NCBI GenBank assembly: GCA_963924555.1
Contig: OZ004584.1
Span: 1,177,001-1,241,000 of the forward strand
Reading direction: 5' to 3'
Length of the DNA stretch: 64,000 nt
Source: Crambe crambe
Lineage: Eukaryota; Porifera; Demospongiae; Poecilosclerida; Crambeidae
Of this stretch, positions 10,901-22,238 are shown piece by piece. Both the position numbers and the translations under genes were made by a program. Position 1 is the stretch's first letter. Each line of letters begins with the position of its first letter. The notes below the pieces were generated by a model. The model did no database searches. It saw nothing but the letters and a program-made list of their open reading frames with translations, and had not been told where the DNA came from.

Positions 10901-13900
10901 TATGTATGTAGCTACGTATATTCATACTTTAGCTCTCCATAACTCTGTGATTAGCTACTAGTAGATTAAGGGATGGAATTTAATTGATGTGAAGTCCAAC
11001 CACGTGACAGAAGTTTGGAACAGTTTTTATCAAAGCATATGAAATCACAAACCAAGATATATAATAATATTTTAAAAAGGGGAACATCTTCAACACGCAT
11101 GCAGGTTGTTGGCAGGACTACAGACCACACCATGGAATGATAAAAAAGATCAGCATACACGTATAACATACATCATAAGAAATCCAAACAGTGATTTCAT
11201 TTTAGCCTAGCTAAATTATCTTTTAACAGCAATTTTAACAATTGAATGTATATCTGAACAAACTGTTAAAGATGAGATTAGAGACTGATATAATAATATA
11301 GAGCAAGGGTGATTGATTGCTGTCTGCCAAATTGAAGTTTCGACACATACATATTATATAATTGCTGAGTTACCTCACATTCTTGCTCACACAGCCATTC
11401 CACTGCACTTTCATTCATGCCAACATGCTCCACTTCAACTGCAAGAACACAAAACGATTGATAGCTATAGTCTAAAGAATGAAAACCTCTCCCTTCCATG
11501 TTGAATCCCTGTCCCAATATCCAGAGGTGTATAATAAATTTGTCCCCCTCAAATGAGGGCCTACGAAACCTGATCCTCATGCAGTTGTGTAAGGTTACAG
11601 TGGATTGCAGTGATCTTGCAACATGAAATTCAGAACACCAAACCAACATTTACATAGCCTCCTTTCAAAAGACTTAATTGTGGCTTTAGAGTTGGGCTAT
11701 ACTTAAAAGGAAGCTATGTAAATTTTGGTTTGGTGTTCTGAATTTCATGTTGCAAGATCACTGCAATCCACTGTACCATACAACCCACCAGGTAGCTAGT
11801 GTGTAAGGTTACCATACAACCCACCAAGTAGCTAGTGGCTGAGATATGAATTGTTCCCCAGCCACAAAGTCTTCAAGGCCACCACTTGTTCCTGCCTGAT
11901 GCATGACAACTGTTCTGCAAACTACTGTATAAACAAACCTTCAGGACCAAGAAATCACAGCTGATCTTGCAGTTGTGTAAACCATAGAAGTGTAAAGTCT
12001 TCCACAAAGGCTAAGTTGTGGTGCATAAAATCAACCACTAAGGCATTATAGGATGCAGAGGGTCAAGATATGACTCAAAAGTGGAATTTTTTTCCAGATA
12101 AAAGAGCTTGCTCAATCATTCCAGAAATTCTGTCAGGCTGTGATTATTAAAGGAGTCACATATCTAAGTTTGCGTCCCCCTGATCATTTGCTATATCTGC
12201 TCAACTTTCTCAATTGAGGGACTTTTTTATCACTAGCTAGCTACTATGAGTGGGAAACACTATTACGGTTACCTCCTGGTGGAGTTCTTTGATGTGCAGT
12301 GGCCTCTTTATCCCCTTTCTTTTCTCCTTCTCCTCCTCCATCGGTCTTTCCCCCCTCAGCACCCTCACCTTCTTCCTTTCCCTCATCTTTCTTCTTCTTT
12401 ACATCATCCTTACCTCCTCCACCCTCCCCTTTCTCACCACCTTCACCTCCTCCTCCTCCTCCCCCTCCCTTGCAGCACTTCACGCAACACCACAGAGAGG
12501 TAAGCTTCTTCCAGGCTCGAATTATGTACCTCCTCCAGCCCCATATTCCCTCGTCGGTCCCGGTGCTCAGTTCTCGCGTTCCCCAACTTCTATCACACAG
12601 GTTGGCTGCGGAGTAGATCAGCAGGAGAAGATAGGCTATGCCGATATGAAAGGGGGAAAATCCAGATAATAACAATCACCCTGATGAAGGCTAGAGTATT
12701 CTGGTCGAAACGTTGGTGGTTTGTTTCATAAGCTAATTTTTATGAGAACTAAATAACAATATTATTAGTAGTAGCTATTAGCCCCACCTTAACATGTGAG
12801 ACTAGAACTTGAACGTCAACCTCATTTTAGTAGCACGTGATATGCCCAATAAAAGGACCCTCCAAGAAAAGGACAACCTCAACTTTCCCATAGCATTTAG
12901 CTAGTACGTTTTTAACCTCCGAGAAAAAAGAACAATCTCCACTATAGTTAGTACGTATGTATTAATTTCAGTAGCACACGTGCTCAGAACATGACAATAG
13001 ACTATGTTCTACTTATATCCCATGCATGGGCAAGATCAAAGGGCCACGGTATGGTTTATATAGTGCACGTCTCCATGGAAACAACGTTTAATCTCCATGG
13101 AGACAAGAAAGTGCGGCTGCTATAAGCGTCGAGGTAAAGTTACTTTACTGTAGCTAGCCTAGTCTTAGCTAGCTATAACAGGATAAGTTAGAACCTGGGT
13201 TCCATGGATTATAAATGACCCTCGCCCTCGGGACTCAGGTTGTTTATAATCCATAAAACCCTGGCACCCTATTACATATACATCATGAATATATATTACT
13301 CACTTGATGGCAGTGCAAGTAAACCCCAGATGCTATGCATCAGACAGTACATTTCTGGCAGATGAAATACTCCAGCTAAGGTGAAGGTAGCAGCTAACAC
13401 CCCAATGTACACCGTTGAAGCAGCCACAGGTAATTCGAACACGTGGTAGCGGCTGTTATTCACATGGGAGGCAAAATTATGGCCTTTCATACAATCTTCA
13501 TACTCCTTAGTTTTGTTCTTGCCATTCATCAACTGGCTGCAATCGGGTGGACCGATGAATAGCTTATCTGGCTGACCAATCAAGCCATCCACTATATCCT
13601 TAACAATTCCGATTATAACAAGTGCCATCACAATGGCAAATAAGAAAGTCAGAATCTTTGCAACATCTAGCTGGGCTTGTGGTGAAGCAAAGAGACATAT
13701 TAAGCCGTATATGATACCGACAAAGAAGAAGAAAGGTATTGAGAATTCTATAGGAACATCGAAGTTTTCGAGGCCAGCTGCTATAACCAGGATTACGGTA
13801 GCAGGTGAAATGGAAGTGGAGAAGACCATGACAGCTTGGAATAGAATATAGGGAATGGAAATAGAGTCATTGCCGCGAGTAATGATTCCCGATTCTGATA

Positions 13901-16900
13901 TCAGTGTTATGAGATTTGCCACAGTGGAAGGGATCCACCTCCGACGCTGCTTGAAAAACTCGTCAAATTCGGTTGGGCAGTACGTTTGGTCTTCGGATAT
14001 TGCACAGTATTCAAGCCTCAGGCCTTTTTTGATCAGCAGAGTACAGAGCCATCGATCTTCTCCCATATCTTTCATCAAAAACTCAGAAGCGCTGTTCGCA
14101 TCGGTAGAGTATTCTTCCAAAACGAGCTTCAAAGAACTACAACGAAACACACTGAAGCAACCGGGAGAACACAGAACAGATCCCAGAATGTGTTCTGCCG
14201 GTTTTTGGAACCAATGACCAATAGCATAATCGTATAACTGATACCAGTACACCAAACCAGAGCCCTTGGGATGAGTGCGGGCGCTAACAGCAGCGACGTT
14301 GGGATTCGTTTCTAGCATATCGAGTAAAACAATTGCTGAATCAGCAGTGAAATCGATATCGGCATCTGTAGTGAGAATAAATGTGTCGTCAGCATCGAGA
14401 TTATCTTCTTCGATTCGATAGTTGATGACGTAATTCATATACATCACTTGACTCCACCTCTTTTTGGGCTTGACGAGGTTTTTATCCTTGAAGTGTATGC
14501 AGAAAGGCATGACACTTTCAGTCACACCCAACTTCCACCTGAGTCGATACCCATAGGGAGTTCGGGTCTTAATAGCACACCTCAGCTTGACTTTCAGTGT
14601 ATCCTCGAGCAGAGAGAGAAGTTGAAGTCCAAAATTCTCAATCTGGTTCACATTGATGGCTCCATCGAAGAAGATGTGTGACTCAAACTTATCGCTATTC
14701 ATTTGGAGTTTGTTGTCCTTCTCGTATCGCTGGGCAACTCGGAGGATGGAGGTGAGCATCTGTTTCATCTCTACGTCGTTTTCGTGGTACATTGTGGAGC
14801 AGATGAAAATCATGCGTGGCTTGCGCTGCCTTGGGAAGATGAAAGACCCCAGCTGTGTCTTCTTGACTTGTCTGTTGAGAATTGTATGCTGCTCCAGGAA
14901 AATGGAATCATAGTGAGGAGTGAGAAACATATCGCCGTCCTTTGCTAGAATGATGTTCGTTTTTGTGAGAATAAAGAACCCCATAGCTACAAGCTCCCCT
15001 AGCCAAAGAAGCAACGCTATAAGAGCAGAAATCGGAATTGGAGCAAGTGTATCGAAGACAAACTTCTCTGAATCTTTGCTCGAGAAAGGTGGGAAAAATT
15101 TGTCACTGTTTTTAATACCTGCATAAGCAACGATGTAATAAATACCAAGGGATATAGGGGTCGATAGTAGCAGGGGTATTCCCACGCTGATCTGACTCAA
15201 GGTCATGGTGCAGGATATCCACACGAAGATGTAACCAACGAAGCTCAGGACGATATGAACAATCATCGTGTTGAGGGTGGGTCCGGTGATGTGGACTGTG
15301 CAGTCATGACTCACACACCAAGGATCAATCTGGTTACGGAAGGGAGTTGCATAGCGGAAGATCACGTAAGTCACAAAGGGGTAGAGGAAGATCCGAAATG
15401 CTGAATTGATCAAACCTGTACAGTTAGTATAATGGAGAGAGAAGGGAAGGATAAAAGTGGAGAGGGAGGGGGAGGGAGAGAAGAGGGAGAGAGGGAGGTG
15501 GAGAGGGAGGGAGGGAGGGAGAGGGAGAGAGAGGGAGGGGGAGAGAGGGTGGGGGAATGAGGGAGTGGAGGGAGGAGAGAGGGAAGAAGAGAGGAGAGGG
15601 AAAGGAAGAGAGAGGAAGAAGATGGAAGGAATAAAGCTTAGCTACATGTGGCTGGATGTTGTATTATTATGACATTAGACTTCGCTATGATTGTATGTAC
15701 TTGATTTATATCTTGCCGATTTCTTATTCTCATCAACTGTTTTGCCATGAGCCCTAGCAAAGAACCGCTGAACACGATCGCTCCAGATGATCGACATCGC
15801 GATGATGACAAGGGGGAGTCCTATCATTGGGCGTAGGTGGACATCTAATGGAAAGTTGTGATGACCGACTTGACTACCCCAAAAACCAATCAATCCAATC
15901 AACCCAGCACCTTGAAGCAGCAATGCAAGACACTTGAGAAACCAGTGTTCGTTCTTCTTCTCACACCATCGAAGGCAAGTCTTTATCCTACTCTGAACGT
16001 CTTCTTGATCCCCATCATTGATCAGAGGTTGTTCTTGACTCCCACAGTCTGCGATGTCACCGTACTCTCTCCTTCTTGCTGGTTGGCATTTATCAGTACC
16101 ACAACTCTTCTTGAATGAGCCCTGAACATCCAGAATGATCTGGAAAATGAAGACACCATTCAGAGCCAGAATGGCAACTCCTGGATCAAGCTCCACTAGC
16201 ACCAGAAAGACGAAGACACTCATCCCTAGCACTTCTACCAGTGAACTCAAGAGGCCCTGGAAAAGGTTGCAGTGGAATAAAGAAAAAAACAACAACAATG
16301 AACAAAATGGAAGGACACTCTGAAAGAGGACAAACCTCTCACAGAGGACAAGAATAATTTAAAAGAAAACAGTGGAACTGGACATTCCAAAAGAGGGAAA
16401 GAGGACAAACCTCTCAACAAAGGATGATCTAAAAGTATACCTTTGTATTATTATGTACACATACTCTTCACGAAATAACCTCCAAAAAAGGACAACCTCT
16501 CGACAAAAAATGAAGGCTGGGTCCCAAGTGTGTGAGTGTCCATTATTCAGAGGTTCCACTGTAGCTAATGGAAACTATTTGACGAAACAAAACCTCTCCC
16601 TATAGCTCATGCAGCTACAGGACTTGCAAGTCGGTGAACAGATTCTGAATGAACAAAACTTACTAAAATCTATATATTTTGTCTAGGTCCATATTTGCAT
16701 TCACTTCACTATAAAAATAAGTGTGTAAAAACAACCCATTAGGTTAGATAACCTAAAAATGGGTTGTTTTTACACATTTATTTTTACAGTGTTGATAGCT
16801 AACTTGATCATTAATTTGCTCTAACTTTTATTAATTCTTGACCAAATTTTCACATTTAAAACACCAGTAGAGAGATCCTGATCACTAAGTTAGAGCTAAG

Positions 16901-18422
16901 TACTTAGCAGTTATAATGAGTATCAAGTGAATGCAAATAGAATTTAGTGATCTGTTATAAGTAGCTATAGCTAATAGAATTTGCATAGTTATAACTGCAT
17001 GCAAGCTATATAGGGTCAGAGTTTGAGAGCCTGAGACATTAGTTTGATCAGTTATTTGCATGGTTTTCAGAAAGGAAACCACGAGGTCTGAGTCACACTG
17101 GCATAGTCTAGCTGCAGAGGGATGTGGTCGCTATTCACTATAATATTACCCAATGCCTAATATAGTTTGACTTGTACACTCTCCAGAGTTGCTACTAATT
17201 CCTTTTGTGATTCAAAACTATGTACAAACCTCTCAAACCTTCAAAAAGGATAACCTCTATACAAGTGTGTCCATTTGGAGGTCCAGTCCATGGTTCAGTA
17301 ATTTTATTTTTATTTTTACGATAACCACAAAAATCCACAAAAATCCACCACTATAATTATGGTAAGTAGAAAAGATGGAGCTCTCATACGTAGGTAGAAC
17401 ACATGCAACTCTTACCAACACAATAGATCTTCCCTGAGGCCAGGGAAAAGATTTCTGTGTTTTCCCCAAAAATCCAAGGAATAGACATCTCAAAAACGTC
17501 ACACAATTTGGCACCAGCAGGATTAAGAGCAACTGCCAATAGATGGGCACAGCAGAGTTTCTTGTTTCAGCCATATTGAGATCCTTATCACAGTCTGACA
17601 ATTTTGTTTTGGTACAGTTTTGAACCTGCCAGGTTACGTGATGGAGTGAACTGGTCAAGCTCACCAGTGTTAACTTGTTCATAACATTTGAGACGAGAAC
17701 AATAATGAAGAAGACGATCCCGATGATGATCTTGAGGCCCAAGAGGACATAGTTCCCCTTCGCTGATGAGTTACTGGTTTCATCAGGTTCTCTTTGAACT
17801 GTTCGACCAGAAAAAATGGGACGGTGTATGGAGTTTGACCTGTCTTCATGTTCCACAGCAAATGTCACATGATTCCTTGATAATAACATAATTATTAAGA
17901 ATGATAATTGCATTATTAATGGTGAGCAAACTGACATAGCTACAATGGAACCTCTGATAAAGGACCCTCCAAGAAAAGGAGAACCTCACAATAAAGGATG
18001 CTCTTTCCCATAGCACTTCTATAAATGGCAAAATGGCTGATTCTTTCTTTACTCAAGGTTCCAGTGCTGAGTTAGCTATGCGGTTCCAGACAGGCAGCTA
18101 CGACATCCATAGTCTAGGAAGCTGCATGCTTACAGAGCACCAAATACTGAATCTGATAACCAACCTAGTACCTGTAATGGATGACACAGTGTGGTCAGGT
18201 TAAATTCCACCCTTCTTCTGTATGCCCACCCACCAACACTGTACATGCATATCAATTTAAAAAAAATACGAAATGGTCACCTGTGAACAGGCATAAGTTG
18301 CAGTTAGCTTAAATAATCAGGCAGCTTAGTTAACTGAATTTTACTCACCTCCGAAGCCCGCGAGCAGTACCACCAACTTCAGAGGTATCGTTCTCAACAG
18401 TTCCATCGAACCTATCGGCCAT
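4740..18422 (-). CDS. CHS: Chitin synthase with four internal SAM domains (15 exons)
   Basis: Family-2 processive glycosyltransferase that makes chitin from UDP-GlcNAc at the membrane. Exons, in transcript order: 18422-18349, 17875-17416, 16256-15701, 15415-13304, 12635-12273, 11438-11374, 10140-10072, 9074-8976, 8874-8727, 7555-7491, 7118-7050, 6975-6877, 6263-6116, 5585-5532, 5221-4740. The sum is 4863 nt with every phase matching: 1620 aa. Catalytic marks in the 2.1-kb exon: ICSTMYHE (about residue 568), FFDGA, TDADIDF (about 712), SPGCFSVFR, GEDRW (about 815) and QRRRW (about 852). SWGTRE follows the five-helix cluster in exon 5. Many N-terminal helices precede the core and two helices end the protein. 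Between lie a Gly/Lys/Glu-rich linker (about 1105-1185) and SAM domains at about 1189-1266, 1267-1315, 1316-1393 and 1394-1442. The start was chosen because ATG at 18422 joins exon 2 in phase. The exon 7 donor lies in a gtgag-type repeat and could slip. Confidence 0.92.
6663..6827. repeat. Inverted-repeat (hairpin) element in a CHS intron
   Basis: The arms are 'taatttatccctcgatcatt' on the left and the imperfect complement 'aatgatcaagggataaaat' on the right. The inner part also pairs (caattcttaacc / gtcaagaattaag). It is noncoding and MITE-like. A related half element lies near 16795-16890. Confidence 0.6.
7262..7450. mobile_element. MITE family A copy (CHS intron)
   Basis: It has the family string series (gaaacctctaaatgaca, acacatttgggacccag, cgagaggtttgtcctctttt). 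One end is degenerate and contains a 12-A run. Confidence 0.55.
7643..7764. repeat. Inverted-repeat element 'ACCATATAGCGC'
   Basis: The left end 'taccatatagcgcgatattt' and right end 'aaatttgcgctatatggta' are near-perfect inverted copies. Internal arms containing ttttcgtgggtaaaa and aaaccacgaaaatttt also pair. It is a MITE-like palindrome in a CHS intron. Confidence 0.7.
8569..8710. repeat. Inverted-repeat element next to a CHS splice donor
   Basis: The ends 'agttagacacc' and 'ggtgtctaact' are inverted. Inner arms 'agaaaccttcaggcccttggg' and 'cccaagggccttcaggtttct' pair almost perfectly. The right end is about 16 bp from the 3' edge of the SAM exon that ends at 8727. Confidence 0.7.
9374..9522. 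repeat. Inverted-repeat element in a CHS intron
   Basis: The arms are 'tgtgacagtcgagggtagaa' and 'ttctaccctcgactgtcaca', a perfect match over at least 20 bp. The centre is AT-rich and noncoding. Confidence 0.75.
10146..10410. repeat. Minisatellite in a CHS intron
   Basis: Tandem variants of a 'gtgaagcagtaac' / 'gtgaggcagtaact' unit repeat roughly fifteen times, with higher-order repetition. The array begins within a few bases of the start of the exon at 10140-10072, so it forms the 3' end of the upstream intron. Confidence 0.7.
11596..11775. repeat. Long inverted-repeat element in a CHS intron
   Basis: The left arm begins 'tacagtggattgcagtgatc' and the right arm ends 'gatcactgcaatccactgta'. 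The arms pair over about 60 bp (further strings cttgcaacatgaaattcag and aacaccaaacca) around a short loop. It is noncoding. A direct repeat of 'accatacaacccacca' follows at 11776-11832. Confidence 0.8.
12681..12722 (+). ncRNA. Possible hammerhead-ribozyme-like remnant
   Basis: The string ctgatga (12681-12687) is followed by a hairpin-forming segment (ggctaga, loop gtat, tctggtc) and then gaaac (12707-12711). That is the order of a hammerhead core: CUGAUGA, stem II, GAAAC. There is one extra A between CUGAUGA and the stem, and I could not establish stems I and III. It is antisense in CHS intron 4. It may be a retroelement tail rather than an active ribozyme. Confidence 0.25.
16370..16563. mobile_element. 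MITE family A copy (CHS intron 2)
   Basis: It starts 'cagtggaactggacattcc', ends 'cattcagaggttccactgta'-like, and carries the internal family series of gaggacaaacctctcaaca and aaataacctcc. No open reading frame is visible. Confidence 0.7.
16708..16790. repeat. Near-perfect hairpin element (CHS intron 2)
   Basis: The arms 'gtgtgtaaaaacaaccca' and 'tgggttgtttttacacat' flank a short aggtta/taacct stem. About 35 bp pair on each side. Confidence 0.8.
17942..18065. mobile_element. MITE family A, partial copy (CHS intron 1)
   Basis: It begins 'acaatggaacctctgataaa', followed by 'ggaccctccaagaaaaggag'. The other end is degenerate. Confidence 0.5.
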
Positions 18423-18599
18423 TGCATAGCCGACGTAGCTAGCTACTATACTTCCAACTACAACAATCGATTGACGTGTGCAAAGTTAGGTTTTTATACA
18501 TTGACTAGCTTCACACATTAGCGCGCACATCACATCCAGTTAGCTAACTCGTGCCAAAAATTATTACAAAAAAACAAACGAGCTATTCGCAACAATTAG

Positions 18600-21500
18600 C
18601 TAATCAGATGGAAATTTTTCTGAAATCCTATCCTGTCCTTTGCGTATTTCACTTAACAGCTGGTTATCTCCTCCCCTCCTAGCCAGAGCCTGGGCCTTTC
18701 TATAAGCAGCAGCAGCCTCATCTTCCTCTCCTGTAGATATAGAATCACCCAAAAAGAAGAAAAAGAAGAAAAAAGTGGTGTAGCTAGCTAGCTAGCTAAT
18801 TCTAGCTAATAGTAAAAATTGCATACTGTGGAACCTCTGAAAAATGGACACATTTGGAACCCAGCCTTTTATCCTTTGTCCTCTTTGGAGAGAGTGTATA
18901 TACAAAGGTTATCCTTCGTTGAGAAATTTGTCCTGTTGAGAGATTTTGTCCTCTTTCAGAGTGTCCTTTATCAGAGGTTACACTGTAGCTACCATTGTTA
19001 ATATGGATAGTGCCAAGGTTGATGAGAAAGACAGTAGCATAGTATTCAAGGACAGAGACGTCGTCTATATCATCAGGAGCTGACTGGAGAGACTCGAGTA
19101 TTTCCAGACTTGCTTTGACGAGGCCGACTGCTCTGTGGTAATCCTTAGCAGCATCAACCGCAGTGGCCAAGTTGTTATAACCAATTGCCATCTACATAGT
19201 GAATTGGATAAAAGGCAGTTCCGTGTGTGGGGTAATTCTGTATTCTTCAAGACTTCTAAGCTCAGAAGCCTTGAAATCCAGAGTAGTTTTCAACTAGCAT
19301 AATGGTTAATGGAATTTCCCTGCTTTACCTTATGCCAGGCTTCCATCTTGGATTGGGGGGGGGGGGGGGTGTGGGAGGAGGAAATGGAAAGGAAACTGTA
19401 GGCACATCACTTTTACTGTACATACAAATTTGTTCTCGTGGCTCCTGTGGTCTATACTGTATTGTGGCGAGCATTGGGGGGAATTATCACTAAAATTTTA
19501 GATGTCCTTGCATGCAAATCAAGATTACAAGGGAACCTCCTAATAATGGACACACTTAGGACCCAGCCTTTTGCCCCTTGTAGAGAGGTTGTTCTCTTTT
19601 GGAAGTCATATTATTTTAATTTAAATTGTCCTTTGTTAAGAGGTTTGTCCTCTGTTCAGAGGTGGTCTTTTATCGAATAATATTTAGCATGGCAGCTTAC
19701 AATTAAACCTGACCTGAAGATGATTGGGACCATGGACTGTCTCTGCAACACTTAGTACTTCTGTAAAATCCGGGATGGCCAAATCGTGTTTGCCTAACAT
19801 CTGGTAGAAGTGTGCTCTGTTCTGGAGGCACATGCCAAGCAGAGCATATCTGTGTGCATCATTACATTTTCAAATGAATCCTTATGGATGTTATAAATCT
19901 CCCACAATATTATTGCCTCAAAGCCTGACCATACTCCTTAACTGATCATAATACTCTACGTAAGTACAGCAGAACTTCTGATAAAGGACACTCTGAAAGA
20001 GGACAAACCTCTCAACGATTAAGGACAATCTAAAAGTACCTTTGTATATACACTCTATACAAAATAACCTCCAAAAGAGGATAACCTCTCTACTAAGGAT
20101 AAAGGCAGGGCAGGGTACTAGCCAAGTCTGTCCATCCATTATTCAGAGACTCAACTGCGTAGGACTCAACTGCTCATTGGTTTTCTCCTTCTCCCATTTT
20201 GCCCTGGCTGTGTCGACACACCACTGAAATCCTGACTCCGCCACATCATACCTAATAATTATATAACACCACAAACGGTCATCCCAGTCATCTATCACTT
20301 TGGAATCCCTCCAAATGGTTACCATAACTACAGTGGAACCTCCGAATAATGGACACTCTTGGGACCCAGCATAATTTTTTTAATCCTTTTTTTTGTAGAG
20401 TTGTCCTCTTTCAAGAGTGTCCTTTATCCAGAAGTTCTATAAGGAATCCTATTTGTAACCATGGCTGCAGTAACCATGGATGCAGTAGTTAATAACACCT
20501 TTTTTGGTTATGATAGACTTTGGCCAGTTTGAGTGAAATCTCTATGACTGCATTGTCATCCTACAGTGCACAATAAAATAATATGTACATCAGAGCAATA
20601 AAAAAGTAAGGAAACAAGATGAAGGAAACAAGGTGAAGGATACATACAAATAGGGTTCTGCATATCCAGCCAACAATCCCTACATATAAGTACATTACTA
20701 TGAAGCTATATGTAGGGATGGATATGCAGAACAAAGATCGATCCTATTTGCATCCTTCACCTTGTTTCCTTACTTTTTCGAGCAATGGTCATCCCTTCAT
20801 TTCATGGACAATGTTTTTTTCCCTGATGTACACCAGAGCAACCAAAGTAAAGAACAGAGTGGAACCTCTGACCCAGCCATTTGTCCATTTAGAGAGGTTG
20901 TTATGTTCTTGGAGGTAATAATTATACAAAGGTACTTTTTGTTGAGAGGTTTGTCCTCTCTCGGAGTGCCCTTGATCGGATCGGAAGTTCCACTGTAATG
21001 AAGGGAACAATCCCGAGGGAGTCAGTTTCAACTACGTACAGCACTCCTCCCCAAATGAACATGCAACAGTCTCAGATGGACACATTCCTTAGACTTATTA
21101 GTTGCATAACTCATGATTACAAGTAGCCTTCTGAAAAAAAGCATCTACACACTTGAGATCTATCCTTTTGTCCTTAGTAGAGAGGTTGTCCTCTTTTGGA
21201 GGTTATTTTGTATAGAGTGTATATACAAAGGTTTCCTTTGTTGAGAGGTTTGTCCTCTTTCGGAGTGCCCCTTATCGGGAGGTTCCACTGTATTATGTAT
21301 ACCTGTGATACTTCAATGTGGAACATGATGCGTAATGTCTCCTTGAAAAGCATCTCTGCCTGTATAAAACAATGATGCACAGCAAGTGGCTGAAGGATTA
21401 ATGACAATGGACTACCACAACAACAACCATAAGAGCAATGACAACAACAACAACCTCTAATTAACTTACTTCTTTCCATTTTTTCTGTTCCAGGTAAATA

Positions 21501-22207
21501 TTAGCAAGCTGTAAGAATTAATCCACGCTTCTTTGCTTATTTCTAGATCTGAGTTCATACTGAAATATCACCAACCTTGTCCATTGTCACTGCCCTGGCT
21601 TCAAGATACACCTGTTTTTCAGCGTGCTCCGAATTTACCAGGCCGGCAAGAGCTTTATGGCATGCCTTCTCTGCTAACGCATACCTGCTCTTTTGATGGG
21701 CTCTATCAGCCTTCACTAGTTGCCTCATGATGGATCTTTTGATCTTTGTGCCGTCATTTGTCTCATCTTCTCTGTCAGATATCCACTTTTGAAAGTAAGC
21801 ATAGGCAGCAAGTACTCCTTTTAAACAAGGTCAGAGTACAAAAGATCAGAGCACAAAACGTTAAAGGTCAGAGTACATTAATAGTAGCTCAAGAAATTAT
21901 GCACTATTGTATAACAAGGGGGGGAGCAGGGGCCCAGACCATTTGCTCCCCCCAAGTTAAACTGTATTGTGGACAATGGCAGAAATCACTTACATACCTC
22001 CAGCAATGATGAAGTAGACAAGTACATTCAATTTTCCACTACCAAATGATACATACTTAGAAGAATAATGCCTTGAACTGCAACGAACACTTTTCAAACA
22101 GTGATCTAGTCATAATAAGATTATAAGCATCATGATCACTAGAAAAAAAGAATCTAGTCTACTTATTATACACCTAAGAGCAAATTTTAGGCTCTCACCA
22201 TGTGTGT

Positions 22208-22238
<31 letters not shown>

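Larger units (their letters stand above)
6116..11438 (-). other. SAM-domain exon array inside the chitin synthase gene
   Basis: Eight exons encode four SAM domains. Type A is split over three exons (65, 69 and 99 nt): 11438/10140/9074 and again 7555/7118/6975. Typical strings are EWLCEQECE, NFVEHGYTNKFF, AIGIDKQGFRLRL, and in the second copy EWLREYECE, NFCENGYTNRHF, AIGVEKKGLRLRL. Type B is a single 148-nt exon (8874-8727 and 6263-6116): REWLEYLQLEEYTEIF...AIGVKKRG and ESWLHVLELSEYEELF...AMGITKRG. Identical exon lengths and phases show that an A+B unit was duplicated. SAM domains commonly oligomerise; here they would face the cytosol if the usual chitin synthase topology holds (inference). 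Confidence 0.88.

Noticed and set aside
12246-12669. Ser/Pro/Leu-rich + strand open frames
   Set aside because: They are the complement of the Gly/Lys/Glu linker of chitin synthase exon 5 and reflect CT-rich composition.
13633-15126. Several long + strand open frames across the chitin synthase catalytic exon
   Set aside because: They are antisense shadows of the 2.1-kb exon on the minus strand, which carries all catalytic motifs.
15457-15672. Arg/Glu/Gly-rich open frame
   Set aside because: GA-rich simple sequence in chitin synthase intron 3.
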